A DNA stretch of 32,764 nt from CAMYLR01 sp039590215 (GCA_039590215.1 JBDHFX010000005.1:1-32764); one strand, 5' to 3'. Counted from the first letter of the stretch, positions 23,944-31,368 are shown. Translations and numbers: made by a program. Notes: a model not told the origin generated them from the sequence alone.

Positions 23944-24665
23944 CTGAGGACCGTGCCGAACCGCCGTTCGCGATTCTGGAAGGCGGCGATCGCGTCCATG
24001 AACGCTTGGCGATCGAAATCGGGCCACAGGACGTCGGTCACGTACAGTTCCGTGTAGGCGACCTGCCACAGAAGGAAGTTCGATACTCTGAGCTCGCCGC
24101 TGGTACGGATCAGCAAGTCGGGGTCCGGAAGATCCGACGTGTACAGGAAGGACTTGAATAGCGCTTCGTCTACGGCGTCTGGGTCGAGGTCGCCGTGGGC
24201 CACCCGCCGCGCGATCTGTCGCGCCGCTTCGACGATCTCTGCTCGCCCACCGTAAGATAGCGCCAGGGTCACGACTAACCGATTGTTGTGAGCGGTTTCG
24301 GCGATCAGCTTATCGAGTTCGGCCCTGGCCGTGGGGAACAATCGATCGAGTTCACCGATCGCGTTTACTCTGATTCGCTTCTCGATCAGCTGCTTGCGCT
24401 CGGAGCGGATGTAACGCTGCAGGAGCTTCATCAACGCCTCGACCTCGGGCCGCGGACGATTCCAATTCTCCTGTGAGAACGCATACAGAGTGAGATAAGG
24501 AATCTGAAAGTCAGCCGCCGTCTCGATGACTCCGCGCACTGCCCTCATGCCCGCCTCGTGTCCAAAAAGGCGGGGCTTGTGACGGCGTTCGGCCCACCGG
24601 CCATTGCCGTCCATGATGATCGCCACGTGGCGCGGCAGAGTCTCGTGCGCCAACGGGCGGCTCAC
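23940..24665 (-). CDS. uppS: Isoprenyl (undecaprenyl) diphosphate synthase
   Basis: cis-Prenyltransferase that builds the C55 carrier lipid for peptidoglycan and O-antigen from FPP and IPP. The 241-residue product opens with HVAIIMDGNGRWAERRHKPR (catalytic Asp in MDGNGRW), then GHEAGMRAVRGVIE and TLYAFSQENWNRP. It ends with DPDLLIRTSGELRVSNFLLWQ and the family's Glu/Asp-rich tail (YTELYVTDVLWPDF). Chain length cannot be read with certainty, but the operon position is that of uppS. The GTG at 24665 overlaps the frr stop as GTGA. Confidence 0.95.
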   Translation of the reverse strand: MSRPLAHETLPRHVAIIMDGNGRWAERRHKPRLFGHEAGMRAVRGVIETAADFQIPYLTLYAFSQENWNRPRPEVEALMKLLQRYIRSERKQLIEKRIRVNAIGELDRLFPTARAELDKLIAETAHNNRLVVTLALSYGGRAEIVEAARQIARRVAHGDLDPDAVDEALFKSFLYTSDLPDPDLLIRTSGELRVSNFLLWQVAYTELYVTDVLWPDFDRQAFMDAIAAFQNRERRFGTVLS

Positions 24666-25219
24666 ACCTCCATGACCTCCTTTTCTTTCCGCGCCAGCAT
24701 CTCGTCGATGGCTTGGATGTGCTGGTCGGTAAGATCCTGCACCTGCTTGAGCTCGCGGTGCATCTCGTCCTCGCCTATTTCCGCGGTTTTTTGTGACGCG
24801 TGGATCTTCTTGTTCGCATCGTGGCGTATGTTGCGCACCGCGACTCGACCCTCCTCGGCTATTTTATGCGTGATTCGGACCAGGTCCTTGCGGCGTTCTT
24901 CCGTAAGCGACGGTATCGGCAACCGTATGACTTTGCCGTCGTTAGAGGGTGTAAGTCCCAAATCGCTCGCAAGCAACGCCTTTTCGATCGCCGCGACCTG
25001 CGACGGATCAAACGGCGAAACGACCAGTAGGCGCGGCTCAGGAGCCGTAACGGTCGCCAATTGGTTGAGCGCCATCTGCTGTCCGTAGGCATCCACTTTT
25101 ACGAGGTCGAGTAGGCTCGGTGCTGCCTTCCCAGTGCGTACCGTTGCCAACTCGTTGCGGATCGCCTCCACGGACTTGTCCATGTGGGCGCTGACGTCTT
25201 TAATCCCCGTCTTGTCCAT
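24662..25219 (-). CDS. frr: Ribosome recycling factor
   Basis: Splits post-termination ribosomes together with EF-G. The 185-residue product has normal length and the three-helix-bundle/beta domain layout: HMDKSVEAIRNELATVRTGKA at the N-terminus, then MALNQLATVTAPEPRLLVVSPFD and LPIPSLTEERRKDLVRITHK, followed by VAVRNIRHDANKKI. It starts at ATG 25219, 2 nt after the pyrH stop. The position between pyrH and uppS is the classical one. Confidence 0.97.
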   Translation of the reverse strand: MDKTGIKDVSAHMDKSVEAIRNELATVRTGKAAPSLLDLVKVDAYGQQMALNQLATVTAPEPRLLVVSPFDPSQVAAIEKALLASDLGLTPSNDGKVIRLPIPSLTEERRKDLVRITHKIAEEGRVAVRNIRHDANKKIHASQKTAEIGEDEMHRELKQVQDLTDQHIQAIDEMLARKEKEVMEV

Positions 25220-25221
25220 AG

Positions 25222-25941
25222 CTATCCCTCGACGATCGAACCAACGCTTTCGCCTGACAGAATACCCCGCACGGCGCCAGCTTGATGAATGTTGAACACC
25301 AAGATCGGCAAGTCGTTCTCCCTGCCCATCGTGATCGCGGTGCCGTCCATGACGCGTAGATCGCGCTCCAGGACCTCCCGGTAGGAGATCCGCTCGATAA
25401 ACTCGGCATCTGGGTCTTCGCGCGGGTCAGCGGTGTAGATGCCGTCGACTTTGGTCGCCTTGAGGATCGCCTCCGCCCCTATCTCGATCGCCCGTAGAAC
25501 AGCAGTCGTGTCCGTGCTGAAATAGGGGTTGCCGGTCCCGCCGGCCAACAGGATCACCCGGCCGCGTTCGAGATGTCGGATCGCACGCCGACGGATATAG
25601 GGCTCGGCCACCTGATCCATCCGAATCGCCGTCAACAATCGAGTTTCCAACCCCTTGCGCTCAAGCTGATCCTGGAGCGCCATGGCGTTGATTACCGTCG
25701 ACAACATCCCCATGTAGTCGGCGGCGACACGATCGATGCCACCCTCACTCGCGGTCGCCCCGCGGAGGATGTTCCCGCCACCGACCACCAATCCGAGCTC
25801 CACGCCAGTGCCGGCAATCGCCAGAATCTCATCGCTCAACGCCTCGACGACGGGTGGGTTGATACCAAACTCGCGCTCGCCCGCCAAAACCTCACCTGAG
25901 AGTTTGAGAACGATGCGTCGATAGCGAAGTGGTGGACTCAC
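25222..25941 (-). CDS. pyrH: UMP kinase
   Basis: Bacterial UMP kinase of the amino-acid-kinase fold, phosphorylating UMP to UDP as a hexamer and usually regulated by GTP and UTP. The 239 residues begin RIVLKLSGEVLAGE; GLVVGGGNILRG, ADYMGMLSTVINAMALQD, GRVILLAGGTGNPYFSTDT and KATKVDGIYTADP follow in family order. I use GTG 25941, with AGGAG upstream at about 9 nt, because it puts the N-terminus at the usual distance from the KLSGE motif. The tsf stop lies 12 nt upstream. Confidence 0.96.
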   Translation of the reverse strand: MSPPLRYRRIVLKLSGEVLAGEREFGINPPVVEALSDEILAIAGTGVELGLVVGGGNILRGATASEGGIDRVAADYMGMLSTVINAMALQDQLERKGLETRLLTAIRMDQVAEPYIRRRAIRHLERGRVILLAGGTGNPYFSTDTTAVLRAIEIGAEAILKATKVDGIYTADPREDPDAEFIERISYREVLERDLRVMDGTAITMGRENDLPILVFNIHQAGAVRGILSGESVGSIVEG

Positions 25942-25953
25942 CAGGACTTGCTC

Positions 25954-26550
25954 CTAGACGCCGATCTCGTAACGCGTGAAGCGTCGCACGACGATGTTCT
26001 CGCCGAGCCGCTGAATCGCTTCCGTGATGACATCCGACACCCTCTGATCCGGATCCTTGACGAAGGCCTGTTCGAGTAAGCATATCTCGGCGTACCATTT
26101 CTCAAGCCGGCCGGTGGCGATCTTCTCCACGATATCCGCCGGCTTGTCTGATTCCTTCGCCTGCTGACGGTAAATCGACGCTTCTCGCTCGACCACTTCG
26201 GGATCGAGACCCTCACGATCTACGGCCAGCGGCCTCGCAGCCGCTACCTGCATAGCCAGCGATCGCACCAGTTCCTGAAAGTCATCGGTCTTGGCGACAA
26301 AATCGGTCTCGCAGTTCACCTCGATCAGCACGCCGATCTTTCCGCCCAGGTGGACGTACGATCCGACCAGCCCTTCGCTGGCCGTTCGGGCCGCCTTGGT
26401 AGCAGCCTTCGCTTGCCCGCGGGTTCGCAGCAGGTCGATGGCCTGCTCCAGGTCACCGCGAGACTCCTGGAGGGCCTTCTTGCAATCCATCATTCCAACT
26501 CCAGTTCGATGCCGGAGTTCCTGAACCTGTGACGCCGTAACCGTTGCCAT
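25954..26550 (-). CDS. tsf: Translation elongation factor Ts
   Basis: Guanine nucleotide exchange factor for EF-Tu. ATG 26550 is chosen: AGAGGTG lies just upstream and the protein then starts with MATVTASQVQELRHRTGVGM and MDCKKAL, the universal EF-Ts N-terminus. The frame remains open to 26844, but that part is basic shadow sequence read out of frame inside rpsB. The product is 198 residues, the short form that lacks the second core subdomain and coiled-coil insert of the E. coli protein, like the Thermus type. TDFVAKTDDF marks the core domain. It is 19 nt downstream of rpsB. Confidence 0.96.
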   Translation of the reverse strand: MATVTASQVQELRHRTGVGMMDCKKALQESRGDLEQAIDLLRTRGQAKAATKAARTASEGLVGSYVHLGGKIGVLIEVNCETDFVAKTDDFQELVRSLAMQVAAARPLAVDREGLDPEVVEREASIYRQQAKESDKPADIVEKIATGRLEKWYAEICLLEQAFVKDPDQRVSDVITEAIQRLGENIVVRRFTRYEIGV

Positions 26551-26569
26551 GATCACCTCTTGGTATCGT

Positions 26570-27403
26570 TTATTCACTTGCCGAGGGGATGCTCTCGCCC
26601 TCGACTGGCAGCCGTGCACGCGGCCGCACCGGGTGTTTGATCGGCGACGGAGCCGTCGGCTCCTCTTTTTTCTCGGGCGGAGCCTCCGCTTCTTTTTCGA
26701 CCTCCTCCTCCTTGACCAATCGCTGCTGAGCTTCGATGATCGAATCAGCGATCTGTCCAGTGATAAGTCGAACCGATTTGATCGCGTCGTCATTACCGGC
26801 GATCGGGATCGTAACGCGATCCGGATCGGCATTCGTATCGACAATCGCGATCAACGGCAGCCCGAGCTTGTTGGCTTCGTTCACCGCGATCCGTTCCTTC
26901 TTTGCATCAACGACAAACACCGCGCCCGGCAGTTCCTCCATATCAGCAATCCCGCCCAGGTTGCGGTACAGCTTATCGTACTCGCGCTCGATTGAAATGA
27001 CTTCCTTCTTCGGCAAAAGATCGAACGTGCCATCCTCTCGCTGCCGCTCGATATCTTTCAACCGCTTCAGGTTCTTCTTGATCGTCCTGAAGTTCGTTAG
27101 GGTTCCTCCAAGCCAGCGGTTCGTTACGTAGAATTGCCCGCTTCGCTCGGCCTCCTCCCGCACGATATGCTTCAACTGACGCTTGGTGCAGACAAACAGA
27201 ATCTTCTTGCCCTGGCCAACCAGCTCCGCCGACAACTCCTTGGCGCGATTGAGCTGCCGCAGCGTCTTGCTGAGATCAATGATGTAGATACCGTTGCGCT
27301 CGGCGAAGATGAACTTCCGCATCTTGGGGTTCCAACGGCGCGTCTGATGGCCGAAGTGAACCCCCGCTTCGAGTAGCGCACGCAACTCTTTGGGGACCGC
27401 CAT
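26570..27403 (-). CDS. rpsB: 30S ribosomal protein S2
   Basis: Small-subunit protein S2, 277 residues. Family motifs are GVHFGHQTRRWNPKMRKFIF, GKKILFVCTKRQ, VTNRWLGGTLTNFRTIK and LPLIAIVDTNADPDRVTIPI with GNDDAIKS. The last 50 or so residues are an extra tail, Lys/Glu/Pro-rich and then basic (KEAEAPPEKKEEPTAPS, then IKHPVRPRARLP), longer than in E. coli. AGGAGG lies 11 nt before ATG 27403. It is the first gene of the tsf-pyrH-frr-uppS-cdsA-dxr-rseP run, and a structured leader precedes it. Confidence 0.97.
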   Translation of the reverse strand: MAVPKELRALLEAGVHFGHQTRRWNPKMRKFIFAERNGIYIIDLSKTLRQLNRAKELSAELVGQGKKILFVCTKRQLKHIVREEAERSGQFYVTNRWLGGTLTNFRTIKKNLKRLKDIERQREDGTFDLLPKKEVISIEREYDKLYRNLGGIADMEELPGAVFVVDAKKERIAVNEANKLGLPLIAIVDTNADPDRVTIPIAGNDDAIKSVRLITGQIADSIIEAQQRLVKEEEVEKEAEAPPEKKEEPTAPSPIKHPVRPRARLPVEGESIPSASE

Positions 27404-27510
27404 GGGTAGGTGTACCTCCTGTTCGGGTTATCCCTCCACCAGGTTCATCAAAGCCCGTCTATCCGGCTACCGCCGAACACCCTGCGGGCTTCTCCCCCAG
27501 TGTGTGGTTT
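27404..27510 (-). promoter_or_regulatory. Structured leader region upstream of rpsB
   Basis: On the minus strand upstream of rpsB, AAGCCCG (27491-27485) pairs with CGGGCTT (27457-27451). Inside that loop CGGC (27475-27472) pairs with GCCG (27467-27464) around a 4-nt loop, giving a compact nested hairpin about 50 nt before the Shine-Dalgarno. Many bacteria repress rpsB-tsf by S2 binding to the leader, so an autoregulatory site is a reasonable guess. I see no clear -35/-10 pair, although an AT-richer patch (about 27511-27530) could hold the promoter. Confidence 0.35.
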
Positions 27511-27544
27511 TGTATTTCATTCCTCGAACCATGTAGGCGCAGAT

Positions 27545-27611
27545 GCGGCGGTTTTCTCGCCTGACAGGGTGAGAGCGAAACCAACCCTGCTCCGGCGAGA
27601 AAACCCGCCGC
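27545..27611 (-). repeat. Long rod-like inverted repeat between rpsI and rpsB
   Basis: Left arm 27545-27561 (GCGGCGGTTTTCTCGCC) and right arm 27594-27611 pair over 17 bp with a single bulged C. A second stem, CAGGGT (27565-27570) with ACCCTG (27584-27589), sits inside, so nearly the whole 67 nt folds into one rod. It lies 10 nt after the rpsI stop on the transcribed strand, the place for an rplM-rpsI terminator or mRNA-stabilising element. No U-run follows it on either strand. Confidence 0.6.
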
Positions 27612-27621
27612 TCCCACGCAA

Positions 27622-28011
27622 CTACCGCTTCGAGAACTGGAACCGTTTCCGCGCCTTCGGTTGACCGTATTTCTTCCGCTCCACCATGCGCGGGTCTCGC
27701 CTCAACAGCCCCGCCGCTTTCAGCGGGCCCCTGAGCTCTTCGTCGGTCACCACGAGCGCGCGAGCAAGCCCCAACTGTATCGCCCCGGCCTGACCTGTCG
27801 GTCCACCGCCGCGTACGTTGACAACGACATCAAAACTGTCTTCTGCTTTACCGACCTCGAGCGGCTCGCGGCACCGCTGTGCATGAAACGGTCGTGGGAA
27901 GTAGGCGTCGAGCGTACGGCCGTTGATCTGCCAACTTCCCTTGCCCGGCCGCAGATAAACGCGCGCCACAGCTGTCTTCCGTCGCCCTACACCGACTGTT
28001 TGTTTTACCAT
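27622..28011 (-). CDS. rpsI: 30S ribosomal protein S9
   Basis: Small-subunit protein S9, 129 residues, the usual length. Begins VGVGRRKTAVARVYLRPG, carries VRGGGPTGQAGAIQLGLARAL and LLRRDPRMVERKKYGQPKARK, and ends in the conserved basic tail RFQFSKR that reaches the P-site tRNA. It starts 3 nt after the rplM stop, the standard rplM-rpsI pair. Confidence 0.97.
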   Translation of the reverse strand: MVKQTVGVGRRKTAVARVYLRPGKGSWQINGRTLDAYFPRPFHAQRCREPLEVGKAEDSFDVVVNVRGGGPTGQAGAIQLGLARALVVTDEELRGPLKAAGLLRRDPRMVERKKYGQPKARKRFQFSKR

Positions 28012-28014
28012 CTG

Positions 28015-28479
28015 TTATCCGCCTGTGATCTGTGTCTGTGGCGGCCAGTTGTCGAGATCAATAGCCACCGGTTGCTGAGCTGCGTGCGGGTGATCTGAGC
28101 CCGCATACACGCGCAGCTTCTTGTACATCGCTCGTCCAAGCTTGCCCTTTGGCAGCATGCCTCGAACGGCGTCCTCGATCACGCGCTCGGGGTGTCGCTC
28201 CAGAACCCGTTTGATCGGCTCTTGCTTGAGCCCGCCCGGGTACCCCGAATGCCGATAGTACGTCTTCTGGTCCATCTTCCGACCCGTCAGTGCAATCTTC
28301 TCGGCGTTGATGACCAGCACGTGGTCGCCGGTGTCAAGATGCGGTGTGTACGTCGGCTTGTGCTTCCCACGGAGGATCTGCGCCACCCGGCTCGCAAACC
28401 GGCCGAGCGTCTGATCCTCGGCATCCACCAGGTACCACCGCCTCGTGATCTGATCGGGTGTTACGACATGTGTCTTCAT
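28015..28479 (-). CDS. rplM: 50S ribosomal protein L13
   Basis: Large-subunit protein L13; 154 residues from ATG 28479, which has GGGAGAGG directly upstream and yields the family-typical start MKTHVVTPDQITRRWYLVDA. A further in-frame start 6 codons upstream is less likely. TLGRFASRVAQILRGKHKPTY, VINAEKIALTGRKMDQKTYY and HSGYPGGLK are diagnostic, and RGMLPKGKLGRAMYKKL follows. A small hairpin (28495-28512) lies in the leader, overlapping the region just upstream of the Shine-Dalgarno. Confidence 0.97.
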   Translation of the reverse strand: MKTHVVTPDQITRRWYLVDAEDQTLGRFASRVAQILRGKHKPTYTPHLDTGDHVLVINAEKIALTGRKMDQKTYYRHSGYPGGLKQEPIKRVLERHPERVIEDAVRGMLPKGKLGRAMYKKLRVYAGSDHPHAAQQPVAIDLDNWPPQTQITGG

Positions 28480-28494
28480 GGCCTCTCCCGGCCG

Positions 28495-28512
28495 CACCGG
28501 GGGGTTCCGGTG
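28495..28512 (-). promoter_or_regulatory. Hairpin in the rplM leader
   Basis: CACCGG and CCGGTG form a perfect 6-bp stem around a C-rich 6-nt loop on the transcribed strand, about 10 nt upstream of the rplM Shine-Dalgarno. L13 represses its own message in some bacteria, so a feedback site is conceivable. With so short a stem in GC-rich DNA, chance is also possible. Confidence 0.28.
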
Positions 28513-28539
28513 GGGACTTCGAATGCATACGAATACAGC

Positions 28540-28573
28540 TTTATAACTTAGAAAAGTCCTCGTGATTGGTCAA
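28540..28573 (-). promoter_or_regulatory. Candidate rplM-rpsI promoter
   Basis: The spacer between mtnA and rplM contains the most AT-rich stretch nearby. On the minus strand TTGACC (28573-28568) is a good -35 hexamer. TAAGTT (28550-28545) lies 17 nt downstream, and the better -10 sequence TATAAA (28545-28540) lies 22 nt downstream, which is too far for the same -35. The TTGACC overlaps the mtnA stop codon. A promoter here is likely; the exact -10 is undecided. Confidence 0.4.
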
Positions 28574-29607
28574 GATCGAAGTGCGTTCAACGACATCTCG
28601 TAGGGCGGCTCCAGAAACCCGGCATCGGTAAAGAATCCGGTCACGTACTTGGCTGGCGTCACATCAAATGCCGGGCTATAGACCTTGACGCCAGCCGGCG
28701 CCGTCATGGCACCGAAACCACGGGTCACCTCCTCCGAGGCCCGCTCTTCGATCGGAATCCCGGCCCCGGTAGGAGTATCGAAGTCGAACGTCGTTCTCGG
28801 TGCCGCCACGTAGAACGGGATCCCATGCTCTTTCGCCAGGATCGCAACCCCGTAGGTGCCGATCTTGTTAGCAGTGTCACCGTTCGCAGCGACCCGATCC
28901 GCGCCCACGATCACCATATCGATATCACCCTTGGCCATTGTCGCCGCCGTCGTGTCATCGCAGATCAGCGTGACATCAACTCCGTTCTCCATCAACTCCC
29001 AGGTCGTAAGCCGGCTTCCCTGCAGAAGCGGACGTGTCTCGTCAGCAAACACCCGGACATTCTTGCCTTGCTCGTGCGCGACGTATGCGCACGCCAGTGC
29101 AGTACCATACCCTGACGTCGCCAGACCACCAGCGTTGCAGTGTGTCAGAATGCCCGCGCTCTGGCGGATCACATGCTGCGCGGACTCCCCGATCTTGCGA
29201 CACATCTCGCGATCCTCGTCGAGGATCGTTAATGCCTCTTGCTCGAGACGCTCCCACAGGGCCTGCGTCGCCATCGTGCGGTGCTGATCGGCCACTCTGC
29301 GCATCCGATCGATCGCCCACTTGAGGTTGACCGCCGTGGGACGCGCGACCTCCAACTCGCCGGCGTACTCGTCGAATCGCCCGCGGAAAGTCTCCGGGGG
29401 GTCGTCTCTGTGAGGCGCCAACGCGGCAACCAACCCCATCGCCCCAGCAATACCAATCGCGGGGGCACCACGGATTCTCAAGCTCTGGATCGCCTCGACC
29501 ATCTCGGGGACGGTGCGGATTTCGATCTCGACCTTGTCAACCGGCAAGAGGGTTTGGTCGATCATACGGACGTAGCTACCCTCCCAGGCGATTGTCTCCA
29601 CCGGCAT
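28570..29607 (-). CDS. mtnA: S-methyl-5-thioribose-1-phosphate isomerase
   Basis: Methionine-salvage enzyme converting MTR-1-P (aldose) to methylthioribulose-1-P (ketose); eIF2B-like fold, 345 residues. Motifs are RIRGAPAIGIAGAMGLVAAL, LTHCNAGGLATSGYGTAL with the catalytic Cys, and IVGADRVAANGDTANKIGTY with the catalytic Asp, then LAKEHGIPFYVAAP. AGGAAG lies 7 nt before ATG 29607. No other methionine-salvage gene (mtnB, mtnC, mtnD or mtnP) is visible here. It follows maf by 27 nt. Confidence 0.95.
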   Translation of the reverse strand: MPVETIAWEGSYVRMIDQTLLPVDKVEIEIRTVPEMVEAIQSLRIRGAPAIGIAGAMGLVAALAPHRDDPPETFRGRFDEYAGELEVARPTAVNLKWAIDRMRRVADQHRTMATQALWERLEQEALTILDEDREMCRKIGESAQHVIRQSAGILTHCNAGGLATSGYGTALACAYVAHEQGKNVRVFADETRPLLQGSRLTTWELMENGVDVTLICDDTTAATMAKGDIDMVIVGADRVAANGDTANKIGTYGVAILAKEHGIPFYVAAPRTTFDFDTPTGAGIPIEERASEEVTRGFGAMTAPAGVKVYSPAFDVTPAKYVTGFFTDAGFLEPPYEMSLNALRS

Positions 29608-29634
29608 GGTCCGCTTCCTGGATTGGAGAAAAGA

Positions 29635-30273
29635 TCAGTGCGAGCGGGTGGGCACGCCTACCGGACGCAGCAACCCGGGCGCGCGGTATTCCCAGCCCAC
29701 CTCCTCGAGGAGGTCGATCAGCCGGGTCACCGGCAGCCCCATCACATTAAAGTAGCAACCGTCTACCCGCCTCACCAGCGCCGCTCCGAGTCCTTGGATC
29801 CCGTATGCGCCGGCCTTGTCCAACGGCTCACCGGTCGCCACGTAGTCGGCGATCTCTTCGATGTCGAGATCACGGAAGTAAACTCTGGTCTTCTCGGCAC
29901 CGCTGACTGGCGCGCCAGACGGTCCGACCACGGCGACGCCGGTACACACCACATGGTCGCGACCAGCCAACTTGGAGAGCATCGCCCGCGCGTCGTGCGC
30001 ATCAACCGGTTTCTCGAGCACGACGTCATCGAGTATGACCACCGTGTCGGCGGCCATGACCAACGCATCCGGCCGCATCACCGCCACCTGGTCGCGCTTG
30101 GCGCGAGCGGTTTGCTCGGCGAACGTCACTGGGTCTTGGCCACGCCGCCAGGGCTGTTCGGTTCCCGGAGCGGCAGCAACGATCTCGAACTGGAACCCGA
30201 TCGTCTCCAGGACCTCTTTTCGACGCGGGCTGGAGGACGCCAGGACTAGGGGTGGGGCCGGTGGTCGACCCAC
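29635..30273 (-). CDS. maf: Maf-family nucleotide pyrophosphatase
   Basis: Septum-formation-inhibitor-like NTP pyrophosphatase that hydrolyses modified or excess nucleotides such as dTTP or m5UTP. Motifs are LVLASSSPRRKEVLETIG, the catalytic ADTVVILDD, YFRDLDIEEIADYVATGEP and DKAGAYGIQGLGA. I place the start at GTG 30273, 5 nt after the dtd stop with GGAG about 11 nt upstream (212 residues). GTG 30294 would add seven residues and overlap dtd by 16 nt without any Shine-Dalgarno. Which nucleotide it prefers cannot be told from the sequence. Confidence 0.92.
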   Translation of the reverse strand: MGRPPAPPLVLASSSPRRKEVLETIGFQFEIVAAAPGTEQPWRRGQDPVTFAEQTARAKRDQVAVMRPDALVMAADTVVILDDVVLEKPVDAHDARAMLSKLAGRDHVVCTGVAVVGPSGAPVSGAEKTRVYFRDLDIEEIADYVATGEPLDKAGAYGIQGLGAALVRRVDGCYFNVMGLPVTRLIDLLEEVGWEYRAPGLLRPVGVPTRSH

Positions 30274-30278
30274 TTCTT

Positions 30279-30734
30279 TCAGCGCTCCAGCCACAGTGTG
30301 ATCGGTCCGTCGTTAACGAGCCGGACCCGCATCCGAGCTCCAAACTCACCGGTCGCAACGCGGCCCGGCAGCTCAGCCTCGCACCGCTCGCAGAAGCACT
30401 GATACAGCGCCTCAGCATTGGTATAGGAAGCAGCTCCGGTAAAGTCCGGTCGGCGTCCTTTTCGGGTGTCGGCATACAACGTGAACTGGCTCACTACCAG
30501 CAAGCAGGCGTCGGTATCTCGAAGCGAGCGATCCATCTCGCGGCCGTCATCGGGGAATACGCGCAAATTGGCGATCTTAGCCGCCATCCAGTCGAGTGCG
30601 GCGGGTGTTTCGGTTGGCGCAAAGCCCACCAGCGCGACCAGCCCCGGGCCGATACGGCCCGATTCGTGGACATCGCCAACGTCGTCAACGACTTCGACCG
30701 ATGCCTCGGTCACTCGCTGGAGCAAGGCCCGCAT
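30279..30734 (-). CDS. dtd: D-aminoacyl-tRNA deacylase
   Basis: Removes D-amino acids (and mischarged Gly) from tRNA. The 151-residue product has the normal length. It begins MRALLQRVTEASVEV; the catalytic SQFTLYADTRKGRRPDF segment and the C-terminal NDGPITLWLER (Gly-Pro motif variant GPIT) are present, as in the DTD family. ATG 30734 has no Shine-Dalgarno, and a TAAAGT -10-like hexamer ends exactly 6 nt before it, suggesting a leaderless message. Maf follows closely. Confidence 0.95.
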   Translation of the reverse strand: MRALLQRVTEASVEVVDDVGDVHESGRIGPGLVALVGFAPTETPAALDWMAAKIANLRVFPDDGREMDRSLRDTDACLLVVSQFTLYADTRKGRRPDFTGAASYTNAEALYQCFCERCEAELPGRVATGEFGARMRVRLVNDGPITLWLER

Positions 30735-30740
30735 GCCGAG

Positions 30741-30770
30741 ACTTTAGCGCTGACCCCGAGTGCGCGTCAG
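30741..30770 (-). promoter_or_regulatory. dtd: Candidate dtd promoter (CTGACG-18-TAAAGT)
   Basis: On the minus strand CTGACG (30770-30765), an 18-nt spacer and TAAAGT (30746-30741). With 6 nt between the -10 and the ATG, transcription would start at or next to the A of the start codon. The -35 hexamer is mediocre and overlaps the stop of the upstream DUF2231 gene. Confidence 0.33.
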
Positions 30771-31294
30771 TCATCGCTTTCGTCGTCTAGACTTTCATCC
30801 AATGAACTCAACTCAAGTTCAGGCGTCTCTTGCCAGCCGCCATCGGGGGCGTACGCTTGGGCCGCACCGTGACGGTACACGAGCTCACCACCTGAGTGGC
30901 CGACCCGCCACCCAGCCATCAGCACCAACATCGCGACAACTACGCTGACGATCCGCGCTGAGCTTCCGACGACTCCTGGGGCGATCCCGGCCGCCGCCAC
31001 CACAAGCGCCGCCCAGGTCAGCAACAGGAACAGCTCGGCGGCTTCCTCGTGCGTTTCCAGCGCAGCCTCAGCAACGACCTCCTCGACCCTCTCCTCTTGC
31101 TGCTCTCCGCTTTGGACGGTCAGCCAGGATGCCACGGTGAGAGCGCTGGCAAGCGCTACAACGAGCCCCCAAGCCCGCGTTCGCACGACGCCGGTTCGTA
31201 GTGCCCACAGGACAGCGATAGCGACGATCGGTAACAACACCGCAAAGACGATCGGAAAGTGAACCAGTGCGGGGTGAAGCGGGTCCGGTAACAT
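30767..31294 (-). CDS. DUF2231 family membrane protein
   Basis: From ATG 31294 (GGAGAGGAGG upstream) the product is 175 residues and starts MLPDPLHPALVHFPIVFAV, the HPxxVHFPI signature of DUF2231. Four membrane helices are visible (about residues 12-35, 42-62, 90-112 and 115-135). Between helices 2 and 3 is a Glu-rich amphipathic loop with His (EEVVAEAALETHEEAAEL). After helix 4 comes GHSGGELVYRHG, and the tail is acidic. The conserved membrane-edge histidines hint at metal or haem binding, but the family has no settled function. It diverges from the membrane-bound LuxR-type gene. Confidence 0.82.
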   Translation of the reverse strand: MLPDPLHPALVHFPIVFAVLLPIVAIAVLWALRTGVVRTRAWGLVVALASALTVASWLTVQSGEQQEERVEEVVAEAALETHEEAAELFLLLTWAALVVAAAGIAPGVVGSSARIVSVVVAMLVLMAGWRVGHSGGELVYRHGAAQAYAPDGGWQETPELELSSLDESLDDESDD

Positions 31295-31338
31295 GGCGTT
31301 ATCCTCCTCTCCAACAGATTGGCTCGAGTGTCGAACTG

Positions 31339-31368
31339 ATTGTGACACGTCCGTGTGAAGGGCACAAT
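31339..31368 (+). promoter_or_regulatory. Symmetric divergent promoter/operator between DUF2231 and LuxR-type genes
   Basis: ATTGTG (31339-31344) and CACAAT (31363-31368) are inverted copies. Read on the plus strand, TTGTGA-17-CACAAT forms a promoter-like pair; on the minus strand TTGTGC-17-CACAAT does the same. Between them lies a tighter dyad, ACACG-TC-CGTGT (31345-31356). One short element could thus serve both genes and bind a dimeric regulator, possibly the LuxR-type protein itself. The hexamers match consensus only partly. Confidence 0.4.

Noticed and set aside
23944..24069. Arg-rich N-terminal extension of CdsA
   Set aside because: It lies wholly inside uppS and has no membrane or signal character; the TTGA junction gives a normal-length CdsA.
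25954..26844. A 296-residue frame covering tsf, with a basic N-terminal extension
   Set aside because: The first 98 residues are Arg/Ser-rich shadow sequence read across the 3' end of rpsB; EF-Ts homology and a Shine-Dalgarno both point to ATG 26550.
29239..30249. Long plus-strand frame opposite mtnA and maf (336 residues)
   Set aside because: His/Arg/Gly-rich composition without motifs; both genes on the other strand are clear.
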